Positions 23,215 through 31,277 are shown, numbered from the stretch's first letter. The stretch: DNA of 40,054 nucleotides from Candidatus Bathyarchaeota archaeon (GCA_014730055.1 WJIV01000271.1:1-40054), one strand, 5' to 3'. Made by a program: numbers and translations. Notes: generated by a model from the sequence alone, not told the origin.

Positions 23215-24953
23215 TGTGTAATTACTCCCAGCCCTAGCTGACTATCATAGATTTCCTTGTAGATTGGACTACTTTGCATAAGCTCGCCATGTGTCCCTTC
23301 CGCCGCTATTTTGCCAGACTCCAGAACCAGTATCTTGTCTGCGTTCAAGACCGTGCTGATTCTTTGTGCAATAACAAAGCTGGTTCTATCCTTCATTAAG
23401 TTCTCCAGCGCATTCTCGATCTTGATCTCAGTCTCGACATCAACGGAGCTTGTGCTGTCATCAAGTATGAGTATCTTGGGCCTTACTAGGAGTGCCCTGG
23501 CTATCGCAATTCTTTGTTTTTGACCCCCGCTTAGATTTACTCCTCTTTGACCCACTATACTATCGTAACCGCTTGGGAACCCTGTGATGAACTCATGTGC
23601 TTGAGCAGCCTTGGCAGCCTCAATTACCTCCTCATCCGGGGCATCGGGTCTACCATACCTTATATTTTCTCTGATGGTGCCACTGAATAGCACCGCTTCC
23701 TGTAAGCTCATACCGATATTAGATCTTAGATATTCCATGCTAAGATCTCTTACATCTATGCCGTCGATAAGTATGGAACCCCCCTTCACATCGTAGAACC
23801 TTGGAATAAGGTAGATCATAGTGCTCTTCCCCGATCCAGTTGCGCCTAGTATCGCGACTGTCTGACCTGGTTCAGCTGTGAAGCTCATGTTGCTTAGGAC
23901 TGGATCTCCACCGTCTTCTCCATAGCTGAACTTAACGTCTCTGAACTCTACTCTTCCTTTCATATTCTCAAGAGTGATTGCATTTGGAGAATCCAATACC
24001 TCTGGTTCAGAGTCCAGGACCTGCATTATTCTAGTCGCTGATGCATTGGCTGCACTTATCTGGCCGGCCATCATACTTAGCATCAATACAGGAAACATGG
24101 TACTGAAGAGGTAGTTATTGAACGCGAGGATCTGGCCTACTGTAGCTGTTCCTCTTATAACCTGAATACCGCCGTAGTAGATAACTGCAACTGTACCAAG
24201 ATTCAGCAGTGTCATTATCATTGGGAAGAAGATACCCAAGAGTTGAGCTACCCTAACTGATTTATTATAAAGCTCCTGATTAGCCTCCTCAAATCGTCTA
24301 TTTTCATGCCCCCGCCTAACGAAGGCCTTGACGACTCTTATACCAACGAGGTTTTCCTGCAAAACTTGATTTAGGTATTCTAAGCGTTCCTGTACCTGTG
24401 TAAAAAGCGGTTGAACTACCCTTACGAAGATGAAGACAAGAACAACTGTTACAGGTAATATTAGTATGACAGTATTGGCCAACCTGACATTTGTCGCGTA
24501 CATTATTCCAAGACTGCCGATGAACATTAAAGGGGCTCTTGTGAACATCCTCAAGCTCATGGTTACTATCATCTGGATCTGGTTTATGTCGCTGGTTAAT
24601 CTGGTTAGAAGTTGGCCTGTGTTAAAGTCATCGAGATTCCCGAAGCTGAAGGTTTGTATTTTCTTGAATATTGACTCCCTTAGATCTGCCTCAAAACTCC
24701 TTGATACCCTGACAGCGAAAACTGTATTCGCTACCATAAATATAGCGCTTAGAATACTGGCTCCTATCATTAGAAAGCTAGTTCTAATTATAATGTCTAG
24801 GTCGTTATTCGCGACCCCTTCATCTATGATTATTTGTACTAAGCGTGGGATGGACAAATCTGTGATAACAACCAATCCGAGTAGGACTACTGCTGTTACT
24901 GCCTCCTGTGTGTAAGGTATCAAATATCGAAATGTGCGCCTAAGGTCATTCAT
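23211..24953 (-). CDS. ABC exporter half-transporter, subunit with degenerate ATPase site
   Basis: Partner half-transporter, 580 residues from the ATG at 24953, chosen for the GAGG ribosome-binding site 8 nt upstream; a TTG at 24968 is possible. Six transmembrane helices (about 10-310) precede the ATPase domain with Walker A GATGSGKSTMIY, signature LSGGQKQR, Walker B ILILDDSTSSVD and FVIAQRIST. The catalytic Glu is Asp and the H-loop His is Gln. This is the pattern of the non-hydrolysing site in heterodimeric exporters such as TM287/288 and BmrCD. The gene overlaps the PadR gene end by 8 nt, so the three form one operon. Confidence 0.94.
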   Translation of the reverse strand: MNDLRRTFRYLIPYTQEAVTAVVLLGLVVITDLSIPRLVQIIIDEGVANNDLDIIIRTSFLMIGASILSAIFMVANTVFAVRVSRSFEADLRESIFKKIQTFSFGNLDDFNTGQLLTRLTSDINQIQMIVTMSLRMFTRAPLMFIGSLGIMYATNVRLANTVILILPVTVVLVFIFVRVVQPLFTQVQERLEYLNQVLQENLVGIRVVKAFVRRGHENRRFEEANQELYNKSVRVAQLLGIFFPMIMTLLNLGTVAVIYYGGIQVIRGTATVGQILAFNNYLFSTMFPVLMLSMMAGQISAANASATRIMQVLDSEPEVLDSPNAITLENMKGRVEFRDVKFSYGEDGGDPVLSNMSFTAEPGQTVAILGATGSGKSTMIYLIPRFYDVKGGSILIDGIDVRDLSMEYLRSNIGMSLQEAVLFSGTIRENIRYGRPDAPDEEVIEAAKAAQAHEFITGFPSGYDSIVGQRGVNLSGGQKQRIAIARALLVRPKILILDDSTSSVDVETEIKIENALENLMKDRTSFVIAQRISTVLNADKILVLESGKIAAEGTHGELMQSSPIYKEIYDSQLGLGVITQ

Positions 24954-25437
24954 TTTGAAGTTCCTCAAGTTCTTTACATGTGTCTTGGAGGATCTTTCTC
25001 AGTTTCTCACTTTTTCCGGGATCCTCCGAAGCTATTTTGTAGGCCTTCTCTATTTGATCGTACAGCTTGGAGAAGCTTTCATAAGTTTCTTCAGGCATTT
25101 CCCTATGAAGACGCCAATAGATCTTTCTTATCGTCTTATTTCGTTTCCGAAATTGGTCATCAAATTTTTTGTGCTCCTCAAGCTCATTTTTACCCTTTTC
25201 AGTTAGAGAGAATCTCTTGAGATTAGGGTCATCATTCCTGTATTTCTCAATCAACCCCTCTTCTTTGAGCCGATTTAAAAGAGGATAGATGCTCCCCGGA
25301 CTCGGTCTCCATTCAGTGTATTCCTCGATCTCATTCATCAGTTCACTGCCTGACATAGGACGATTCTTCAGGATCTGTAATGTTATGTGTTTTAGCATCC
25401 CCCTCGGGGGACCCATACGGTGTTTATGTCTCCTCAT
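24946..25437 (-). CDS. PadR-family transcriptional regulator
   Basis: A 163-residue winged-helix repressor. The DNA-binding domain at about residues 10-85 shows GMLKHITLQILKNRPMSGSELMNEI, a PSPGSIYPLLNRLKEEGLIE recognition-helix region and the wing RFSLTEKGKNELEEH. The C-terminal half is a charged coiled coil for dimerisation. It heads the operon with the two exporter subunits; in this family such regulators commonly sense the exporter's substrate. Upstream lies a symmetrical operator covering the expected transcription start, so it very probably represses its own operon. Confidence 0.94.
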   Translation of the reverse strand: MRRHKHRMGPPRGMLKHITLQILKNRPMSGSELMNEIEEYTEWRPSPGSIYPLLNRLKEEGLIEKYRNDDPNLKRFSLTEKGKNELEEHKKFDDQFRKRNKTIRKIYWRLHREMPEETYESFSKLYDQIEKAYKIASEDPGKSEKLRKILQDTCKELEELQNE

Positions 25438-25450
25438 TCTTATGCCGCCG

Positions 25451-25480
25451 AATATCGAATCCGATATCGTTTCCGATATT
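25451..25480. promoter_or_regulatory. Three-block 30-nt operator of the PadR-exporter operon
   Basis: Blocks AATATCG (25451-25457), CGATATCG (25462-25469) and CGATATT (25474-25480) are separated by two 4-nt spacers. The whole is symmetrical about 25465.5: the outer blocks are inverted copies and the central one is itself palindromic. It lies 14-43 nt before the PadR ATG, over the predicted start site for the TATA box at 25491-25501. It also faces the divergent coiled-coil gene, so one site could control both. Confidence 0.75.
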
Positions 25481-25490
25481 TATTTTATTG

Positions 25491-25501
25491 CTTTATAAAA
25501 G
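25491..25501 (-). promoter_or_regulatory. TATA box of the PadR-exporter operon
   Basis: CTTTTATAAAG on the minus strand, about 54-64 nt before the PadR start. Initiation about 25 nt downstream falls inside the three-block operator, the layout expected for repression. Confidence 0.6.
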
Positions 25502-25546
25502 CCTTCCTTTTTTGATGTATTTATAATTGATCTTTACCCTATATTC

Positions 25547-25870
25547 TTGATTGAATTGAGCGAAGGATTGAGAAAGCAGTGGGAAGAATTCACGAAGAAC
25601 GCGGAAAAAGCCCTTAAGGATATGGATAAGGCTGGCCGAGACTGGATTGATGAGCTGGAGAAGATGGAGCAGTCTGGAGCAGGGTTATCTATGAGGATTC
25701 AGGGTGAACTTGAGAACGCCTCTGAGGAGTCTCAGAGTGAATGGGAGAGGCGTCTTAAGCAGGCGCAGCAGACCCAGAAGGATCTCGAGTCTGAGTTGAA
25801 GAAGAGGCTGGAGTCGGTTCAGAGGAGCCAGAAGCATATACAAAAGGCTATTGAAGAACTTCGGAAGTAA
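25547..25870 (+). CDS. Coiled-coil protein divergent from the PadR operon
   Basis: A 107-residue, almost entirely helical charged protein (WEEFTKNAEKALKDMDKAGRD, then EWERRLKQAQQTQKDLESEL). It has no Cys, membrane segment or recognised domain and is predicted to form a long coiled coil. The TTG at 25547 lies 21-29 nt after TATTTATAA (25518-25526), consistent with a leaderless transcript; a TTG at 25556 is an alternative. Sharing the 109-nt regulatory region with PadR suggests co-regulation with the exporter. Its role is unknown. Confidence 0.75.
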   Translation: MIELSEGLRKQWEEFTKNAEKALKDMDKAGRDWIDELEKMEQSGAGLSMRIQGELENASEESQSEWERRLKQAQQTQKDLESELKKRLESVQRSQKHIQKAIEELRK

Positions 25871-25898
25871 GTTTTAAAAAAATTTTGTGTTTTTTTTC
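25871..25898 (+). terminator. T-rich terminator after the coiled-coil gene
   Basis: GTTTTAAAAAAATTTTGTG followed by a run of eight T directly after the stop at 25870. The A-run and T-runs could end transcripts arriving from either side. Confidence 0.5.
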
Positions 25899-25986
25899 GC
25901 GCCCAGATGCCTTCGAGCCCTCTTGGTTCGATGATAAGTATCATGATCTAGAAGATCATTGGGATTAATGGCATCCATTCTCCCAC
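25891..25986 (-). pseudogene. Interrupted C-terminal tail of LivH (in-frame TGA and TAG)
   Basis: Reading on in the same frame past the TGA at 25989-25987 gives VGEWMPLIPMIF, then TAG at 25950-25948, then IMILIIEPRGLEGIWARKK. This is what the last helix and tail of LivH-type permeases look like (hydrophobic helix, then RP/EP-x-G-L-x-G). With it the protein would be about 306 residues, a normal LivH length. Either the gene is decaying or one or both stops are read through. Two independent stops favour decay. Confidence 0.65.
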
Positions 25987-26808
25987 TCATGCTCCTCGAG
26001 TTGCTTGTCCCCATGTTGTTAGCATTATCTCTGAAATTCCGACAATTGCTCCTCCAAGTATTGCTCCGTAGATGTTGTTGAATCCTCCGAGCAGGTTTCC
26101 TGCCATAATGCTGGTTATAATCAAGGCCCAATAGTTAGGTGTGCTCATAAACCAAAGGGGGATCATTGCCCCTGCAAGGCAAGCTATGCCTCCGGTCAGG
26201 AACCAGTTGTATAGCTGTATGTTATTTATATTTATACCGAGAATTGATGCAAGCTGAGGGTCCTCAGCTGTTGCCCTCATCGCCATTTCTATCCTTGTAC
26301 GAGTTAAGACGTAGTGGAAAACGATCACGGTTGCGAGGCTTAGCCCTATGCTTACTATGAATATACCGGGGAATCCTGCGAACTGGAAGTCATATTCCTT
26401 CAACCTAAATAGCTGGGTATACTTGTTGTATTTGAGAAGGAGCCAGTAGGCATAGATCTGGATGGAGGCTGTTAGAAAGATCTGAATGGCTAACGTGCTT
26501 ATAGTCAGTACGACTGTTCCTCCTCCCATTTTTTGGAGGACTCCGATTGCTAGCTTGTAAATGAGAACACTTGTTATACCCCCGACTATGAACGCTAGAG
26601 AAAATCCAACATATGGGCTGTATTTAAGAATTTTACTAATTGTGAAGATTAAATATATGCCCACTCCTGCATATGTCCCATGGGCAAAGTTTGGTACTTT
26701 GGCTGTCAGATCTGTTAGCATGAATCCTATGCTTATAAGTGGCAACTCCGACGCGAAAACTAAGGCTGCTGTCCATATAACTGGTAAAATAACAACCATG
26801 TCAATCAT
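25987..26808 (-). CDS. Branched-chain amino-acid-type ABC permease (LivH family), truncated by in-frame stop
   Basis: Membrane permease of LivH/LivM type with about seven or eight hydrophobic helices in 273 residues. The family pattern GFMLTDLTAKVPNFAHGTYAGVGIYL, the cytoplasmic loop TRIEMAMRATAEDPQLASILGININNI that contacts the ATPase, and AGNLLGGFNNIYGAILGGAIVGISE are all clear. The open frame ends at GQATRGA just before the last helix; the missing tail is encoded downstream in the same frame after TGA and TAG. No binding protein, LivM, LivG or LivF genes adjoin, so it is an orphan. It follows the two-helix membrane gene by 14 nt. Confidence 0.88.
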   Translation of the reverse strand: MIDMVVILPVIWTAALVFASELPLISIGFMLTDLTAKVPNFAHGTYAGVGIYLIFTISKILKYSPYVGFSLAFIVGGITSVLIYKLAIGVLQKMGGGTVVLTISTLAIQIFLTASIQIYAYWLLLKYNKYTQLFRLKEYDFQFAGFPGIFIVSIGLSLATVIVFHYVLTRTRIEMAMRATAEDPQLASILGININNIQLYNWFLTGGIACLAGAMIPLWFMSTPNYWALIITSIMAGNLLGGFNNIYGAILGGAIVGISEIMLTTWGQATRGA

Positions 26809-26822
26809 TATAGGTTTACATA

Positions 26823-27143
26823 TTAGTCTTTACGGTAATTTTTCCTTTCCTCTTTATACTTTTTAATATACCAAGAAATCATGCTCGAGAGATAGGAGTA
26901 AACACCCAGTAATATTATATAGTTTTCTCGGAATAAAACCGGTATCCCTGTTGTGTTTATGGAATCGAAGGAATATGCATAGAGGAACATGCCGGCGACC
27001 AGGGTAAAGATAAGGATAGAGTTCCTAAGATTGAGGAATTTAGAGAGGAAATCTCTACTATGCTTCTTCGAACGATAGACGGGGTCTGGTTTCTCGAGGC
27101 CTGGTGGAAATGGACAGGCCCTGAATAACTTTGTTTCTTCCAT
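26823..27143 (-). CDS. Two-helix membrane protein, unknown function
   Basis: A 106-residue protein with a soluble N-terminal third (ACPFPPGLEKPDPVYRSKKHSRD) and two transmembrane helices (about 45-60, ILIFTLVAGMFLYAY, and 73-92, NYIILLGVYSYLSSMISWYI), ending in a basic tail. No family is recognised. It overlaps the stop of the Tfx-like regulator by 1 nt (TGATG) and is followed 14 nt later by the LivH permease, so the three genes form an operon. Confidence 0.75.
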   Translation of the reverse strand: MEETKLFRACPFPPGLEKPDPVYRSKKHSRDFLSKFLNLRNSILIFTLVAGMFLYAYSFDSINTTGIPVLFRENYIILLGVYSYLSSMISWYIKKYKEERKNYRKD

Positions 27144-27607
27144 CAGTGATCCTCCATATATCTATTGAATATTTTTATGGCGAGTTTACTCGGAGCAAGC
27201 AACTTATCAGAGGTCGAGATTTCTATTCCTCTCTCAGCAGCCTCGTCTTCCAAGGTAACCTTGCAGAGCTTTTCATGCTTGCAATCTTGGCAGTTTCCTT
27301 CGTATAGATACCAAATCTTTAGACCGTTCGCTTTACTGAGGCTCACAATTACTGGTAGTTGATGTGCGGGGCTGTAAGCCTCCATTATTCCCTCAACCAT
27401 GTCCATCTTGGTAACATCTAACTTGTTAGTCTCGGCTGTCTCAAGGAATGCCTGCTCAACTTTTTCATCTATGGTCTGCACCGCTTTATGGATCGCCTGT
27501 CTGCTAACACCGAGCATTCTGCCTATTTCAGACTGGGAGTTATCCCGCCTTCTTAGATCCCAGATCTCTGTCTCCCTGGCTGTTAGGTATCCTACTGAGA
27601 AACTCAA
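27143..27607 (-). CDS. Tfx-like helix-turn-helix regulator with a Cys cluster
   Basis: DNA-binding protein of the Tfx type. The N-terminal HTH reads YLTARETEIWDLRRRDNSQS followed by EIGRMLGVSRQAIHKAVQTID. The C-terminal domain has NCQDCKHEKLCKVTLEDEAAERGI, a C-x2-C-x4-C-(later acidic) cluster that could bind metal or an Fe-S group. I prefer the TTG at 27607, which begins MSFSVGYLTARE; a TTG at 27640 adds 11 hydrophobic residues. It leads the operon with the two-helix protein and LivH and so probably controls them. The 240-nt upstream gap (27641-27883) is very A/T-rich with no gene I can support. Confidence 0.82.
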   Translation of the reverse strand: MSFSVGYLTARETEIWDLRRRDNSQSEIGRMLGVSRQAIHKAVQTIDEKVEQAFLETAETNKLDVTKMDMVEGIMEAYSPAHQLPVIVSLSKANGLKIWYLYEGNCQDCKHEKLCKVTLEDEAAERGIEISTSDKLLAPSKLAIKIFNRYMEDH

Positions 27608-27883
27608 AGTAAACTCAAGTAAACATAAGAAGGTTGACAAATATATTATTTGCTATTCAAATAGATTAAGAAAAATATCTTCAATACTGAAATAAAAAAC
27701 CTATTTTCAAGATAAGTTCGTTTCAAGTTACTTGTACCTCAAGAATTTATTAAATCGACATTTTTTTCTATTAAAATAAATTTATCTAACTTAATTTTAC
27801 ATAATTCTACGTTTTTGTCAATATTTAGAAGCAAGATTTTTTTAGATATTAAAATAAAAATGAAAAGTCATCTGCAATCATAT

Positions 27884-29014
27884 TTATTTATATTTACCTC
27901 GTGTAGTTACAGGCCAAACAGCACATACTCTACCATTTTTGACTACGACCATCTCATCATGTTGGTTTACGGCTGTACAGCAGTGGTTTGGAATGAATTC
28001 CAATTTTTGTCCCCATCTTAGTTGTTTCCTTGTGTCGCTACCATCCTTGAAGTAAATTGTGCCATGTTCTTCACTTAGGCTGACTCTCTCGAAGTCTAAG
28101 AACTCGTCATTTGCTTTAACTAGCACTATAGGATCAGCTGCATTGAAACCACCGCTCATGGCCTTTTTTCCCGCGTCTGTTACTACCCTATTTTCAAAAT
28201 TGTCGCTAATTATTTGTGTTAGCACGCTCAAGCTGCTCTTGAAATAGACATTATTTATGGATCTCCAATCGTAGCCACTACCTTTTTCACCCGCACCAAA
28301 TACAAAGCTGCCGGGCTCTATTTCCGTTATTCCCGGATATGTTCCGGTTATTTTATATGTTGCTGTACTACCAGCACTAACTATTTCAACCTCTATTCCT
28401 TCTTCTCTTATCATGTTGGCTGTATCGACAGTAAGTTTGTTTCTCTCAAGTGCTTTTTTCTCTGATACAGGATTCTCATATCCATAAATCCCTCTGAAGA
28501 TCAGGTTTGATAGTCTGTTGACTTTTTTTGCCAGATCAACTGTAGGTTTACCTGGTTCTGTTCCGCATCGTCCGTGGGACATTTCAATGATTACGTGCTG
28601 TTTTACTCCCCATTTCTTCGAGGCAATATTTATCATCTCTGCTCCTCTGGGGTCATCGATGGAGGTTAGGACTTTGCCTTCTCCCATTGCTGCATTCATT
28701 GCTACAAGTCTCTCGATCTTCTCGGGGTCGCTTATCTCTTGGCTGATTAGAATGTTTTTATCCCCGTATAATATACCGGAGTTGAGTAGGGTCTCAGCCT
28801 CACTAAGTTTCTGGGTCATTATCCCAGCGGCACCAGCCTCTAGGAGCTTGTTACATATGGCAGCAGCTTTGAAGGTCTTTGCATGAGGTCTTACGTTGAC
28901 GTTTTCTTTCTCAGCGAATTTGAACATCTTGTCCACGTTCCACTGGAATTTTTCAAGATCTAGAACCAGTGAGGGGGTAGGTGCCTCTTCTATCTTTTTC
29001 CCTATTATTGACAT
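27884..29014 (-). CDS. D-threonine aldolase / D-serine dehydratase-family PLP enzyme
   Basis: Fold-type III PLP enzyme (alanine-racemase-like barrel plus beta domain) of the DSD1/D-threonine aldolase family. It splits D-beta-hydroxy-amino acids or deaminates D-serine. From the ATG at 29014 there are 376 residues. Seen are APTPSLVLDLEKFQWNV, the PLP lysine in VRPHAKTFKA, the phosphate-binding VSAGSTATYK, and the metal site near the C-terminus in PNHCCTAVNQHDEMVVV (His and second Cys as likely Zn ligands). A GTG at 29035 would add seven residues. T-rich sequence follows the stop. Which reaction it carries out cannot be decided from sequence. Confidence 0.9.
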   Translation of the reverse strand: MSIIGKKIEEAPTPSLVLDLEKFQWNVDKMFKFAEKENVNVRPHAKTFKAAAICNKLLEAGAAGIMTQKLSEAETLLNSGILYGDKNILISQEISDPEKIERLVAMNAAMGEGKVLTSIDDPRGAEMINIASKKWGVKQHVIIEMSHGRCGTEPGKPTVDLAKKVNRLSNLIFRGIYGYENPVSEKKALERNKLTVDTANMIREEGIEVEIVSAGSTATYKITGTYPGITEIEPGSFVFGAGEKGSGYDWRSINNVYFKSSLSVLTQIISDNFENRVVTDAGKKAMSGGFNAADPIVLVKANDEFLDFERVSLSEEHGTIYFKDGSDTRKQLRWGQKLEFIPNHCCTAVNQHDEMVVVKNGRVCAVWPVTTRGKYK

Positions 29015-29107
29015 GCATAGAGTGAGGTGAATCACTCATTTAACTTCAATCCTGAGAGACTAGAGTGAGGTTTCAGATGATTGCGGCTCCTTTGTAATCT
29101 GTTCTTT

Positions 29108-30811
29108 TTATTCTTCACGCTTCTTTGGTATCAGCTTTCTGATCTCTTTGAAGCTAAGATTCGGCATATGAGCGCTTACTAAAGCTATAACGATCCTCGG
29201 GAAATGCCTTATCCTAGAAAATACAATATAACGGTTTTCCCAAGTTGGTCTATATTTTTCCTTGAACTGGTAAAGCTGTTGATAGTTGTATACATTGTTG
29301 AAGTTATCATAAACCATCTTCAAACCCCTCTCAAGAGAAATTAACGATCTTTTTCCCTGAACCTCAACCCCGTGTAAAGGAGCCAGGCCGAGGCTCGCTG
29401 TATCATAACCCCTCTTTTTCATCTCTAGAAAAGTCGAGACAAGCAGGTAATCCATTGTACCTTGAGGCGAATCCCTTGCTTTTCGTATATGGTCTCCAAT
29501 CCACCCGTTCTTACCATATATAGGTGCCCATGTCATGAAAGCTAAAATTTTTCCATAAGAATCGGATACTGTTGTTACCAAGGTTTCATTGCTTCCCCAG
29601 ATCGGGGTGAGTCCCATCATGAAACCCATCTCACCACCGAATTTCTCCTCTAGCCACTCGTCTGCAATTCCATGTATCTGGTCTTGAATCTCTAGGTCTT
29701 CTATTCGATCCTCGAAGTAATCAAGTCTCCATCCTAGTCTTACCCCTCTGTTGTGTGATCGCCTAATATTTTCCTTCTGCTTACCTGAAATATCCCAGTC
29801 TTGAAGCGTGATTACAGCCTCTTCACCGCTTTTAAGTAACCTCAGGCCTGTTTTACTGTATATCTCAAGGTATGCTTCCTCTGTCAGGTTGAAGACGGGA
29901 ATATATCCGTTCTCCTCGCACATATTCATGAAGCCGAGAATTGTTTTTTCTGCTTGTTCTGGTGGTCCGACAGGGTCCCCCGCAGATATCGCTATACTCT
30001 GTTTGGTAACATAGGCAATGTAGCTGTTATATTCCTCATTAAAATAGTATGACTTATCACCTCCTAGGCTAAAATAGCTATAGTTAGTGTGTCCCGAATT
30101 TCTGAGTATCTCTTGTGCTAGCTCGATGTCCCCTCTGCTTGGTTCAGGGAGGAGATATGGCCTCATAATATTGAAGCCCATGTTCAGTATTACGGTACCT
30201 GAAGAGATTATTACTGATTCCATAAACCAGCTAGCTTTTCTTCCATTTGGAGAATATATTTTGTTTCCTTGCAGTAGTAGAAGGTTAAGAGTTTCTTGAA
30301 GTGCTAGATCTATACTGAACTCAGGCATCATCTGATTTCTAAATATGTAGAATCCTGCCATCGAGTACATGAAAAATAGTGTAACAATTATGGGTGCAGA
30401 ATATAGTAATCGTTCGAAGACATGTGGATCGCTCTTCACCGTGAAATCGTTTCTGAAGGTCCATAGGGACGCTAACAACGATATACTGAGAAGCATATTC
30501 TCAATATCTAATGCTTTGAAGATGTTCGAAAAGACTGATAGAAGCAGGAACCACATACTGATAATCCAGGCCATCTTCTTTCTACGCGACAAATTAATAG
30601 CCAATGATACTAGGAAAAAGCCAGAGACTATTACCAGACTCCTTGAACCATAGAGTATTGATTCGGGTAGGAACTCTCTAAGGAGCTCAAGTCTTTCCGG
30701 AATGATTGTGAAGACAGAGAAGATGTTCAGAAACCCTTGAAGAGCAATAAAACCACCTAGCATTTGTGCTCTTCTCTTCCTGCCAAGGCTTGATCGGATC
30801 CTGTCCATCAT
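29108..30811 (-). CDS. MprF-like membrane protein with C-terminal DUF2156 (GNAT) domain
   Basis: Similar to bacterial phosphatidylglycerol lysyltransferases, which add an amino acid from aminoacyl-tRNA to a membrane lipid. The N-terminal 220 residues hold about six transmembrane helices. The C-terminal 330 form the DUF2156 acyltransferase-like domain (SGHTNYSYFSLGGDKSYYFNEEYNSYIAYV, SAGDPVGPPEQ, RRSHNRGVRLGW, GTMDYLLVSTFLEMKKRGYDTASLGLAPL). From the ATG at 30811 there are 567 residues; a TTG at 30826 is possible. A TATA-like GGTTTATTTAG lies about 30 nt upstream. Archaeal lipids differ from bacterial ones, so the acceptor is an open question. Confidence 0.88.
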   Translation of the reverse strand: MMDRIRSSLGRKRRAQMLGGFIALQGFLNIFSVFTIIPERLELLREFLPESILYGSRSLVIVSGFFLVSLAINLSRRKKMAWIISMWFLLLSVFSNIFKALDIENMLLSISLLASLWTFRNDFTVKSDPHVFERLLYSAPIIVTLFFMYSMAGFYIFRNQMMPEFSIDLALQETLNLLLLQGNKIYSPNGRKASWFMESVIISSGTVILNMGFNIMRPYLLPEPSRGDIELAQEILRNSGHTNYSYFSLGGDKSYYFNEEYNSYIAYVTKQSIAISAGDPVGPPEQAEKTILGFMNMCEENGYIPVFNLTEEAYLEIYSKTGLRLLKSGEEAVITLQDWDISGKQKENIRRSHNRGVRLGWRLDYFEDRIEDLEIQDQIHGIADEWLEEKFGGEMGFMMGLTPIWGSNETLVTTVSDSYGKILAFMTWAPIYGKNGWIGDHIRKARDSPQGTMDYLLVSTFLEMKKRGYDTASLGLAPLHGVEVQGKRSLISLERGLKMVYDNFNNVYNYQQLYQFKEKYRPTWENRYIVFSRIRHFPRIVIALVSAHMPNLSFKEIRKLIPKKREE

Positions 30812-30910
30812 GAAGTGTCTATCCAAATGTGATTTACTAAATAAACCTTGATCAATTTTATTTTCAAAGTGTTAAGGATTATAAAACAGTCTTCACTTGT
30901 TAACTTGAAA

Positions 30911-31258
30911 ATGTCTGAACCTTATCGTCATGTAAGATTCCGCTGGTGGCAGCCGGTGGATTTGGAGGAAGTATCTGAGAAGTTGAAGGATGAATTTGAG
31001 ATTAGTAAGAGGGAGATGCCAAGTGAGGGTCAAGAGATAAGTCTCTATAAGGATCAAAGGGATCAATTAGTAGTTGTCGCTGATACCCTTCAGGCAAGTT
31101 TGGGTAATTTTAGAGCAAATCTCTCCCAGAACGAAAACAAACCCTTTACTAAAAAAGATCAGAAACTAAGAGAAGAGATATTCGAGATCTATACTCACGC
31201 GAGGCCTACCCCCTTCCCTTGGCAGTGGGTACCTGAGCCTGAGTATGAAACCGAATAA
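30911..31258 (+). CDS. Conserved-looking hypothetical protein, acidic
   Basis: A 115-residue soluble protein starting at the ATG at 30911 (MSEPYRHVRFRWWQPVDLEE). The longer reading from 30848 adds residues that overlap the promoter region. It is rich in Glu and Trp (FRWWQP, FPWQWVPEPEYETE) with a central helical part. No family is recognised. It is divergent from the MprF-like gene across about 100 nt and convergent with nrdD, sharing a bidirectional terminator. Confidence 0.7.
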   Translation: MSEPYRHVRFRWWQPVDLEEVSEKLKDEFEISKREMPSEGQEISLYKDQRDQLVVVADTLQASLGNFRANLSQNENKPFTKKDQKLREEIFEIYTHARPTPFPWQWVPEPEYETE

Positions 31259-31273
31259 TTTTTTTTAAAAAAA
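31259..31273. terminator. Shared bidirectional T8-A7 terminator
   Basis: Eight T followed by seven A fill the 19-nt gap between the two convergent genes ending at 31258 and 31278. Each strand sees an A-run or T-run just past its stop, a compact shared archaeal terminator. Confidence 0.6.
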
Positions 31274-31277
31274 TATT

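Noticed and set aside
25874..26131. Minus-strand frame of 85 codons overlapping the end of the LivH gene
   Set aside because: It is a shifted reading of LivH and its tail. Its basic, Asn/Arg-rich composition is not protein-like, while the LivH frame gives the expected tail.
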